DNA of 34,981 nucleotides from assembly GCA_964455935.1 (NCBI GenBank), contig CAYVZU010000025.1:1-34981 (forward strand), written 5' to 3'. Positions 8,701-16,600 of the stretch are shown here, piece after piece. Each line of letters starts with the position of its first letter. The stretch's first letter is position 1. Under the pieces are notes generated by a model. The model saw nothing but the letters and a program-made list of their open reading frames with translations, was not told the DNA's origin and ran no database searches. Source of the stretch: CAYVZU01 sp964455935. Its GTDB lineage: Bacteria > Fibrobacterota > CAYVZU01. The translations under genes and the position numbers were made by a program.

Positions 8701-9128
8701 TGACGAATGCTCTTCCACAAATACTCATCATTGACGATGATAGCGATTGCGTGTTCCTAACCAAGCGAGCACTCCGGAAAATCAGACCGAATTACATCCT
8801 TGAATCAGCCGAGGATGGCGGCCAAGCAATGAATTTTCTTTCCAGTTTCGATTCTTTTCAGCTGATTCTGCTTGATCTGAAATTGCCCGGAATAGGCGGA
8901 CTTGAAATCCTACATTTTATCAAAGGGCAGGAACGCCTTAAACACATTCCCGTAATTGTGCTTTCATCGTCCACTATGGAAAAGGATATCCGGGAATCCT
9001 ATGATGCCGGGGCCGCCAAATTCATTCACAAATCGCATGAATTCTGTGAATTCACCAAATCGTTGAAAGACGTGCTTGACACCTATTTGAATGGCGCAAT
9101 TGTAGGAAACATTCGAAGAATACCGTGA
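8700..9128 (+). CDS. Single-domain response regulator, Rcp1/CheY-like
   Basis: The 142-aa protein is a lone receiver domain. It has the acidic pocket in IIDDDSD (D12-D14), phosphoacceptor D59 in LILLDLKLPG, the switch hydroxyl in VLSSST (S89) and the conserved lysine K111 in FIHKS. The LDLKLPGIGGLEIL signature and insertion-rich C-terminal half match the Rcp1 class of receivers that partner HisKA kinases of the upstream type. There is no DNA-binding or enzymatic output domain, so it probably relays phosphate or acts by protein contact. Its ATG shares the last A of the kinase stop (TAATG), indicating translational coupling. The following 70 bases hold no further gene of this operon. Confidence 0.92.
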   Translation: MTNALPQILIIDDDSDCVFLTKRALRKIRPNYILESAEDGGQAMNFLSSFDSFQLILLDLKLPGIGGLEILHFIKGQERLKHIPVIVLSSSTMEKDIRESYDAGAAKFIHKSHEFCEFTKSLKDVLDTYLNGAIVGNIRRIP

Positions 9129-9200
9129 TACGACCTATAGAATCGGAATTTACTTGCGCATAGATCGCATTTGGCGAAATCGATTTATTTGCCGCAACAC

Positions 9201-9476
9201 TTACCAAATTTGTTTCGCTGTCTCCAACGTGATGTCCCGGAGTTTTTTCTCCAATTCACGGACCTGTTGCTCCTGCGGTGTCAATCCCAGGCGGCCATGG
9301 CCCGGGAATGCCGCTTCGCCCCGCAGGCGCCGGTCCTTACGCCACTTATACAGACGTGTGACATCGATGCCAAGGTCATGGGCCACCTGCGTGCATGCCT
9401 GTCCGGGATCCTCGCACAGACGCACCGCATCTCGCTTGAACTCAGCGTCATACCGACGCCGTGATTCCTTTTCCAT
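9201..9476 (-). pseudogene. IS3-family transposase OrfA, 3'-truncated remnant
   Basis: Read from ATG 9476, which has a good Shine-Dalgarno (GGAGGTG) at the right spacing, the product begins MEKESRRRYDAEFKRDAVRL. It continues with a helix-turn-helix (ACTQVAHDLGIDVTRLYKWRKD) and a leucine-zipper stretch (QQVRELEKKLRDITLE), as in IS3/IS911 OrfA. After LRDITLE the usual RDILKKA-type end is replaced by TAKQIW-stop, placing a breakpoint near 9220. The A AAA AAC slippery heptamer expected for -1 frameshifting into orfB is present in the EKK codons, but no orfB sequence follows before the response regulator. This is a dead fragment, with no recognisable IS ends, between the sensory operon and tRNA-His. 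Confidence 0.8.
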
Positions 9477-9570
9477 CGGACACCTCCAGGGAATGAAATA
9501 CACCCTTTTCTTGGTGTCCATCAAATCGGGGAAGGCTCACCCCGAGGAAAATGGGTACACGGTATGGGGC

Positions 9571-9616
9571 AAAAAAATAGCCCATGCAGCCAGATGGCTC
9601 CACGGGCCATTTTTTT
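9571..9616. terminator. Bidirectional rho-independent terminator of tRNA-His
   Basis: The stem GCCCATGCAGCC (9580-9591) pairs with GGCTCCACGGGC (9596-9607) at 10 of 12 positions around an AGAT loop. It is flanked by seven A on the left and seven T on the right, so it can stop transcription from either side. On the minus strand it lies directly after the CCA of tRNA-His. A related module lies at 4271-4339. Confidence 0.75.
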
Positions 9617-9692
9617 GGGGTGGCTGACGGGATTTGAACCCGCGACGGCCAGAGCCACAGTCTGGTACTCTACCAACTGAGCTACAGCCACC
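9616..9692 (-). tRNA. tRNA-His (anticodon GUG)
   Basis: The minus strand folds as a full cloverleaf. The acceptor is GTGGCTG/CAGCCAC, the D arm contains AGCTCAGTTGGTAGAGT, and the anticodon stem-loop is CCAGA-CTGTGGC-TCTGG with anticodon GTG (9656-9658). The T arm carries GGGTTCAAATCCC. The extra G-1 opposite discriminator C73, the identity element of tRNA-His, is present at 9692/9619, and CCA is encoded (9616-9618). The 77 nt include G-1 and CCA. Confidence 0.97.
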
Positions 9693-9867
9693 GTAGTGAC
9701 AAGAAAATAATCGGCGTGCCGCCTCTGTAGCAACGCCAAACAATATCCGGCTTGTGCCTTGCAGTCGGGGGGTACAGCGAACCCTCCAGCATCCGAGTAC
9801 CCAAGAGCGGCGCCGCTTGATCCGGATAAGTTGGTTTTGCAGAATGCTCCCTATTACTTTACTGTGA

Positions 9868-10935
9868 ATGAAAATCACGGCTGCGCAACAAAAAATCCGG
9901 CTCAAGGCCCTTTCGCAAAAGGGACTGGAAGACTTCTTCACCACAATCGGCGAGAAGCCGTTTCGAGCTCGTCAGATCATGCAATGGTTGTACCGGCACC
10001 GTGTGGACCGATTCGATGCAATGAAGAACATCTCGGCGGAGCTGCGGTCGAAGCTCGATGGAATGGCCGATATTTCGAAGCTCCCCGTCAAGGCATGCCA
10101 GAAGACAAAGGACGACTCGGCCATTAAGATCGCCCTGGGACTTTTGGATGGCCCTGGCGAGGTTATTGAGTGTGTTGTGCTGGATGATGGAGACCACAGA
10201 ACCGCCTGCCTGTCTTCGCAGCTTGGCTGCAAATACGGCTGCGCTTATTGCACCACGGCCATGATGGGCTTCCATAGGAACCTGTCGCAATTGGAGATTG
10301 TCGAGCAGTTGATCGCGCTTCAGGATGCGAGTTCGGATCGAATCTCCAATATTGTCTTTATGGGAATGGGCGAACCGCTGGACAACCTGGAGACCGTGCT
10401 GGCTGCCATCGACATCTTTCAGTCCGATTATGGCTTTGTCATTGGCGGCCGCAAAATCACGATTTCCACCTGCGGCCTGGTGCCGAAAATTCGAGATTTG
10501 GCCGACAAAGAGACAAACCTGGGCCTGGCGATCTCACTCAACGCGCCGAACGATGAAATCCGCAGCCGGCTGATTCCCATTAACCGCAAATACCCCATCG
10601 AGCAGCTTCTTGGGGCTGCAAAGTACTACTTCGAGAAATCCGGCCGGAGGGTTACGTTCGAGTATGTCTTGATTGAAGGCGTGAATTCTTCGGACGAAAA
10701 CCTGCGCGAGCTTCAGGACAAACTAAGCGGCTTTCCCTGCAAGCTCAATCTCATTGTCTTTAACGCAAAACCCGGGTCGGAACTGCGCGGCCCTTCCCCT
10801 GTTCGAATTCGCCGAATCCTGGAAATGCTCGGGTCCAGCCCCTTCACGGTCACTCTGCGAAAATCCCTGGGGACCGAGATTTCGGCCGCCTGCGGACAGT
10901 TGTATCAGGAAATCGCAAAAATATCCAACGTCTAG
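9868..10935 (+). CDS. rlmN: 23S rRNA (adenine(2503)-C(2))-methyltransferase RlmN
   Basis: The 355-aa radical SAM enzyme methylates C2 of A2503 in 23S rRNA (and A37 in some tRNAs). The [4Fe-4S] motif CKYGCAYC gives C121, C125 and C128. The upstream mechanistic cysteine is C114 in TACLSSQLGC, and the methyl-carrying C-terminal cysteine is C342 in EISAACGQL. FMGMGEPLDN (~164-173) is the GEP motif for SAM binding, and the N-terminal helical domain has KPFRARQIMQWLY. Length and all cysteines match functional RlmN proteins. It is a single gene on the plus strand between tRNA-His and the convergent DUF4180 gene, whose stop lies only 3 bases beyond its own. No strong Shine-Dalgarno precedes ATG 9868, but the N terminus fits the family. 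Confidence 0.97.
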   Translation: MKITAAQQKIRLKALSQKGLEDFFTTIGEKPFRARQIMQWLYRHRVDRFDAMKNISAELRSKLDGMADISKLPVKACQKTKDDSAIKIALGLLDGPGEVIECVVLDDGDHRTACLSSQLGCKYGCAYCTTAMMGFHRNLSQLEIVEQLIALQDASSDRISNIVFMGMGEPLDNLETVLAAIDIFQSDYGFVIGGRKITISTCGLVPKIRDLADKETNLGLAISLNAPNDEIRSRLIPINRKYPIEQLLGAAKYYFEKSGRRVTFEYVLIEGVNSSDENLRELQDKLSGFPCKLNLIVFNAKPGSELRGPSPVRIRRILEMLGSSPFTVTLRKSLGTEISAACGQLYQEIAKISNV

Positions 10936-10938
10936 CGT

Positions 10939-11307
10939 TTAACGTCCAACGTCTCGAACCAGCCACATTTCCGCTTCCGCCTTGTCCGTGAAGAAGCGGA
11001 CGTCCTGAAATTTCCGGGATTCCAAAACCATTTCCCCAAACCGGCCTTTTACCCTCTTTTCGGAGATCACCACCGCGGCCCTGACGCTATACGTCGAAAG
11101 CTTCTGCATAATCTTTCCGGCGAACTGAGTCTTGAGGTCAAAAAAATCTTCGGCCAGATTTTCTTCGCAAAGGAGTATCCGGTTGGAATCATATTCCCCG
11201 CAATGAACGATGAAATCCAGGATGTCCTGCTCAGCGGCAATCCAAGTTTCTCCGGCAACGCCCTCGATGTACTTTACGTTGTTCTTTTCGATCATGTTGT
11301 GTCGCAT
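10939..11307 (-). CDS. DUF4180 domain protein
   Basis: The 122-aa cytoplasmic protein has the DUF4180 pattern: an N-terminal GETWIAAEQDILDFIVHCGEYDSNRILLCEENL block, then EDFFDLKTQFAGKIMQKLSTYSVRAAVVI, and a C-terminal DVRFFTDKAEAEMWL. The function of the family is not established; the fold resembles the STAS/SpoIIAA-like small alpha/beta type. The start at 11307 is supported by the Shine-Dalgarno AAGGAGGG seven bases upstream. The gene follows ribD with a 3-base gap, and its ribosome-binding site lies inside the last ribD codons, so the two are almost certainly cotranscribed. The link to riboflavin synthesis may be purely positional. Confidence 0.78.
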   Translation of the reverse strand: MRHNMIEKNNVKYIEGVAGETWIAAEQDILDFIVHCGEYDSNRILLCEENLAEDFFDLKTQFAGKIMQKLSTYSVRAAVVISEKRVKGRFGEMVLESRKFQDVRFFTDKAEAEMWLVRDVGR

Positions 11308-11310
11308 GGG

Positions 11311-12417
11311 TCAACCCTCCTTTCCCGTATGGCCGCCTCGGGAAGAATAGCCCGTAAGCACCACGTCATCCCCAATGCGATCCACGCCGACCCGCTCCAT
11401 GCTGATCGCATCGGCCATTTTCCTGATCTTGAGCCCATCGATGCTATGCGTTCCGCCGCCCAGCAGTTTGCAGCCTAAGAAGAACAGGTATTTGTCAACG
11501 CAACCGGCCCGAACGAAAGAGGTGAAAACCTCCCGGCCGCCCTCGACTAAAACGCTCACAATGCCCTCTTGCCCGGCACGACGCAGGAGCTCGGGAATCG
11601 ACACCCCGCCCTTTGCCCTCGGGAGCTGCCAATACTCGATGTTCTTGAGCGGATGCGACGGCGCGTGCACACAGGCCGCCACGGTTCGAACGTTTCCGCC
11701 GGACCGTGCGATCCGGCTTTCTCCGGGAAGACTATTGCGAGAGTCCAGGATAATGCGGACCGGGTTGCGCGCTTTCATATGCCGCACCGTCAGTTCGGGA
11801 TCGTCGCAAAGAACGGTGCCAATGCCGACCGCCACCGCATCGCAGTGCGACCGCAGACGATGCACCTCGGTACGCGAATTGATTGAGGTGATCCATTTGC
11901 TGTCGCCCGCGTGCGTGGCGATACAACCATCCCAGGTTTGGGCGATTTTCAAAGTGACGAAAGGCAGCCCGGTCAAAATGAACTTAAAAAAGTCCTCATT
12001 GATCAGCGCGGAATCATCCGCCAGCAAGCCTTTCTCAACCTCAATTCCAGCCTTTGCCAGAAGCTTGGCGCCTCCGCCTTGGACTTTGGGGTTTGGATCG
12101 GAGATACTGTAGATGACCCGTCGAATACTCGCCTGGATAATTGCATCGGTGCACGGCGGAGTCCGGCCAAAATGGCAGCAAGGCTCAAGAGTCACATAAA
12201 GGTCCGCGCCACGCGCCTTATTCCCCGCCATCTTAAGCGCCACGATCTCGGCATGATCGCAACCCGCCCTTTGTGTGGCGCCCTCACCCACAACTCGTCC
12301 GCCGCAAACCACAACAGCCCCCACGGCCGGATTGGGGCTGGTGGCGCCCTTCACGGACCAGGCCAGCTCAAGGGCTCTTCGCATGAATTTTGGATCGCTC
12401 TGCTTTAATTTAGGCAT
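11311..12417 (-). CDS. ribD: Riboflavin biosynthesis bifunctional deaminase/reductase RibD
   Basis: The 368-aa protein has two domains. The N-terminal cytidine-deaminase-like zinc domain (~8-150) contains SPNPAVGAVVV, the H55-A-E57 motif (CDHAEIVALK) and PCCHFGRTPPC with zinc ligands C80 and C89. The C-terminal reductase domain (~155-365) contains PFVTLKIAQTWDG, DAVAVGIGTVLCDDP, RIILDSR and VLVEGGREV. It deaminates 2,5-diamino-6-ribosylamino-pyrimidinone 5'-phosphate and reduces the ribosyl side chain, the second and third steps of riboflavin synthesis in the cytosol. Length and catalytic residues are normal. No ribE/ribA/ribH genes follow, only the DUF4180 gene, so the pathway is dispersed in this genome. 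No FMN riboswitch is recognisable upstream, and the ATG lacks a clear Shine-Dalgarno. Confidence 0.97.
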   Translation of the reverse strand: MPKLKQSDPKFMRRALELAWSVKGATSPNPAVGAVVVCGGRVVGEGATQRAGCDHAEIVALKMAGNKARGADLYVTLEPCCHFGRTPPCTDAIIQASIRRVIYSISDPNPKVQGGGAKLLAKAGIEVEKGLLADDSALINEDFFKFILTGLPFVTLKIAQTWDGCIATHAGDSKWITSINSRTEVHRLRSHCDAVAVGIGTVLCDDPELTVRHMKARNPVRIILDSRNSLPGESRIARSGGNVRTVAACVHAPSHPLKNIEYWQLPRAKGGVSIPELLRRAGQEGIVSVLVEGGREVFTSFVRAGCVDKYLFFLGCKLLGGGTHSIDGLKIRKMADAISMERVGVDRIGDDVVLTGYSSRGGHTGKEG

Positions 12418-12897
12418 GCTGGAAGGAAAATAATTTTCGCCGGACCGTTTTGGTATTTCAGCCGCGAATTGGTTTACCGTTTTGAGCAGACAAACAGGAA
12501 TGCGATCAGCAAAATGTTGAAGCAGGCGTTCGCATCATAAACTGGAATACGGCCGCAAGCCAAGGCTGCGCTTTTTCCGCGAAGTCCCCAAATGGTATAT
12601 CTGCGCTTGAACTGGACTCAGTTCATCAAAATACCGGTAGGCTCTATTCAATTATCCCTGATATGAGCGCATCTCAAAAAAGGCTTTTTCTGGCATCGCC
12701 CGGCTGCAAACGCCGCAAGCTTCGTTGCGCTCCATCGGCGTATCTCCCTCTGATACGCCTGCTTCGCGCGCCTTGCCTGCGCCGTTTTCGCACGGGCTTC
12801 GGCCCGCGCAATCCTTTTTGAGATGCGTTAATGAAACACTTTTAACCGGACACGACTGCACCTGCCTTTGTTTATTCCGGCTCCCTTGCGGCATTTG
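12418..12897. other. Gene-free intergenic region with structured repeat
   Basis: The left half (12418-12664) shows no gene; a short plus-strand frame contains plausible-looking peptide but is broken by a stop at about 12540. The right half is occupied by the MITE-like repeat at 12665-12827. Confidence 0.55.
12665..12827 (-). repeat. MITE-like structured repeat, copy 2
   Basis: This is an inverted copy of the 4794-4956 element with three substitutions and longer A/T runs at one end. The terminal sequence CGCATCTCAAAAA is present at both ends in opposite orientation. The GAG extension is retained only at the 12665 end, where the flanking bases are ATAT; the other end runs into TTAATG. Internal hairpins are conserved. 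Confidence 0.75.
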
Positions 12898-13584
12898 CTA
12901 TGGCCAATTTTCCAACGCTTTGAACCGGCTTGCATGAACGGGAATAATGACATTAAGGTTCTGCGCGTCCAGAATGTCTTTGACAATGGAGTTGGGATTG
13001 CAGATGCGAAGCGATCCGCCCACCTGCTTCAGCTTGTGGTTGAACGAAAGGATCTCGCTCATTGTGGCGGAATCAAGATAGAGAAGCTGCGCGAAATCCA
13101 GGACGACCTTTTGCCCCGGCGAGAGAAGGCTTTCAAACTCCTGGTGAAGGCTTGTTGAAGCCGTGGGAAAGCAAATGGTTCCGTACAGCACCACGGCGAC
13201 GGCATTCGTTTCGTTTTCCCTGGTGATCCTGAATTCTCCGCTTGATGGCCGCACCTCGAGCGGTTTCTGCCCCGGAACCGGCTGTGCCGCTTCAAGAACA
13301 AGGAACGTGTCGGTCCCCGTAAGCCACACCAGATCAAGCGGCTGGCCCTTGAGGTTGCGGATTTTCAGTTCGCCGCCGCTTGCCTGGATTCTCTTGGATT
13401 CCCGCAGAAGGACCGAGATACCAAAGGAATCGATGTAGTTGAGCTTGGCCGCATCCGCGACAAAACGGGTCTTGCCTGTCTCGATCTGCTTTTGGATCAG
13501 GTTGCTTAATTCCGGCGAATTGTGGCGGTCGAGTGTTTCCGGAAGGGCCACGACAACCCATCCGTCCTGTACAAATGTAATCAT
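12898..13584 (-). CDS. Tandem STAS-domain protein (anti-sigma antagonist-like)
   Basis: The 228-aa cytoplasmic protein contains two STAS domains. The first (~1-105) carries LNYIDSFGISVLL with D52-S53 at the phospho-switch position. The second (~115-225) carries LLYLDSATMSEIL with D171-S172. Single STAS proteins of the SpoIIAA/RsbV type bind a serine kinase of the RsbW type and are switched by phosphorylation of that serine; both domains keep an acidic-Ser pair. Tandem copies in one chain are less usual. No RsbW-like kinase or PP2C phosphatase is visible in the window. The start is supported by GGAGG just upstream (RBS at about 13589-13593). It lies 114 bases downstream of the giant secreted-protein gene on the same strand, so co-expression is possible. 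Confidence 0.85.
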   Translation of the reverse strand: MITFVQDGWVVVALPETLDRHNSPELSNLIQKQIETGKTRFVADAAKLNYIDSFGISVLLRESKRIQASGGELKIRNLKGQPLDLVWLTGTDTFLVLEAAQPVPGQKPLEVRPSSGEFRITRENETNAVAVVLYGTICFPTASTSLHQEFESLLSPGQKVVLDFAQLLYLDSATMSEILSFNHKLKQVGGSLRICNPNSIVKDILDAQNLNVIIPVHASRFKALENWP

Positions 13585-13698
13585 TCATCCTCCGCAAATC
13601 CGGCCTTGGCCGCTGGGATTATCATGGGAAAAAAGAAAGGCTTTCTGCAGACGGTCCAAACCATCTCTTTCTCGGTGCTCTGTGGTGCATGGCCGAGA

Positions 13699-16600
13699 TT
13701 ATCGTACGCTGAATTTACCTTTTGTTCGGCAGCTTTGTCCTGCTCCGGATGCGTAAACAATGTAGTGATACGGACCCGAGACGATAAGAGCTCCCTGTCC
13801 GTTGCGGCCGTTCCAGGGCAACTGGTTCATACCCGCCGGGCAAAGGCCATATTCGAGACTGCGCACTGGTTTTCCATTCGCATCGAAGACCTTCACCCGT
13901 ATCTCCGCCTGGCCGGATAGCCGAAAACAGAAATACCCCGGACCTTTCGCGGGTCCATAAGGCGAGGGCACGAAGCGGAGATCCCGGATCGACAGCGGCA
14001 AGGTCGTGGCGCTGTCGTCGGCCGGGCCCGTTGATTTCGCGGTTTTTGCCGGCGGTCCCCAGACCGCTACACGGCCATTGCCGGAATCGCTCCCCATAAG
14101 GAGTCCCTCGGCGGTCGTCGAAATGTCGCATGGGCCGTGGAATCCGCCCTCAAAGGCACCCAGCTCCCCAACGCGGGTTCGTACGGCTCCCTGACGGTCC
14201 AGGAGAGTGAGTCTATGATCCGATGGTGTCAGTAAGGCAATGATTTCGGGCAAAGCAATCATTCGCTCAACTTTTTCCACCGACACAGACCACAGCAAAC
14301 GGCCGTCCCATGTGGCCAGGGCAACTTTGCCATTCTTGGCAACGACCACACATTCGCCTGCGTCGGATACCCCATCCGGCATTTCGAATCCGGATGGCAG
14401 GATTCCCTTCCGGGAGCCTCCCGGCCCAAAGGCCGGAACCCTATTGACCTCCTGGCCGTTGCAGAGAAGCACGGACGCTCCGTTTTCGGATACAATGCTC
14501 CAGCCGGATGGCGCGCGGAATTGCGCTGTCTGATTTCCCCATCGGTCCCACAGGCAAGCCTGGTCTGAGGATACCGTCATCGCCTTGCCGGATTGTACCA
14601 TTCGGACGCGCGAAGCCTTGGCAGCCCATGAACGCACTTCCCGACCGCTCTTGTCGTAAACGCGTATCAATCCATTGCCCAACACAACAACCTCGTCGCT
14701 GGAGCCGTGGGCCGAGACCGGCGCAAAGCCAAGCGGAAGAATCCGCACCGGTGCCCAGTTGAAACTGCTCGAAACGCGAGCCTTGGCAACAGTGCCTGTG
14801 CCCCAACGGCCGATTTCGCCACTATCTATGCTCATCCATTTGCAGACCGAACCCGATGCAAGCCGAAATTGGACTGTATCCACAAACTGCGGGTTGCGCG
14901 AAAAGTTCCCGAACGAGTCGCATTGTATGGTGTCAGTGCCGGAGATACGCAGGAAGTTGGTATTACCGACTCCAGGCAAGTCTTCTCCGTACGGATTTAT
15001 CTGGCCGTAGATATCATTGCGTTCAACCCGCGGATTCGCATTCACAATTCCCAGCCCAAACATGTTTGTGTTATCTCCAAACAGGATATTCTGATCGATC
15101 CGTGGAGAGGAATTGTCGAGCAAAATGCCCGCATACGCACAATTGGCGATGGTATTGAATGCAATCCGTCCCGGTTGAGGCGAGTTGGCAAGAGTGATCC
15201 CGGTATTAAGATTGCTGAGTATGTTGTGGTCCACAGCAAGAGAGCAGGCAGACATAAGAATCCCATTCGTGCCGCCCCGCAAATCGCAAACGGTTACCCG
15301 ACCTCCGGTAATCCCGGTCAAGTCCAAATGGGTGGTGCTCCCGACGCTCGTGCAGCCGGTAACCAACAAACCGGCCCCACTTGAAGCATGAATAGACTTA
15401 TCCAGCAGACTAAATGAGCACCCCTGAATGGCAATATCGGCGCCATTCGCTTCAATGCCGGTGCCGCCCGAACCTTCAAACGCAATCGTCTGAACACTGC
15501 TGCCGTATGTCAACGTCAAAATTGGCACTGCGCTGTTCGTCGGTTGCATCTTGACCCCGTCCGCGCCTAAATACCGGAGCCGCGGAGTAGGCGATGTGGC
15601 TTGAATGTTTTCACGGTAAGTACCGGCTGCTATGCGAATGGTGTAACCTGACAATGCCGCCTGCACCCCCGCGGTAATGGTTGGAAACGGCCGGTCTGAT
15701 TTTCCATTTGCGTCGTTACCCATATAGGAAGCATCCACATATATAGTGCTGTCCGGACGCAGATAGATCACCTTCACGGTATTGGAGAGGCCAACATTCC
15801 CAACACTGTCCCAGGCAGTAAGAAAGATTGAATTTTCGCCTTCTTTCAGCCGGTAATCAAATGAAAAAGTCGCCCCCGCCTGCCGCAAAGTATCGCTCCC
15901 CAGCACAACTGTGGCGAAGGGATCGTTTTCCAATCTGCCCACAACGCGAAGGGTATTCTGGAAAACTGTCCTTGGGGTCGCCGGTTCGACAAGCACCACC
16001 ACAGGCGCAACGCGATCCACAACTATAACCAGCGTCTCGACATCCACAAAGCCGGCCGCATCCACGGCGCGAATCAGGAATGTATTGATCGTATCCCGCA
16101 GGTCCACCAGCTGGGCAAATGTGTCCGTAAGCGGTTCGAAGTGTTCCACAGGCAGGCCGTCGAAATACACGTGGGTGGTATTGGAATCGTTGCACGCGCC
16201 GCTGATGGTAATTGTCGTATCACGGGTCCCGGACCAGGGCGCGGGATGACGGATTGTGATAACCGGCGCCGTTCCGAAGATGAAACGCATCTCGCCGGTT
16301 CCCGTGTTTCCCGCCCGGTCGGTCAGGCTGGGCTGGATTGGGTAGTTAAGCGATTCCCCTAAAAGGACCATATCGGCAATTACCGTGTCGCCGCGAACGG
16401 ATTTAACTTCCGCGCCGGGAATCGCGATGTGCATTTGCGAGGCCGAATCGAGATTGTCCCGGACCCGGAATTTGACTTCAATCACTTCGCCCACGCTGCC
16501 TGGAATGGTATCATAGGGCTTCGGTTTGAGGAACTCGACAATGCTGGGCGCCGTGGTGTCGCGATGCACGAGCACCGTGCAGGGCGCGGAATATTTCTTG

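Noticed and set aside
12418..12660. Plus-strand frame reading GPFWYFSRELVYRF and, after a stop, MVYLRLNWTQFIK.
   Set aside because: Too short, interrupted, and not assignable to any family; possibly a decayed gene but not supportable.
13620..13660. Possible terminator after the giant gene (GAAAGCCTTTC then TTTTTT on the minus strand).
   Set aside because: The stem has only four pairs with a three-base loop, too weak to call.
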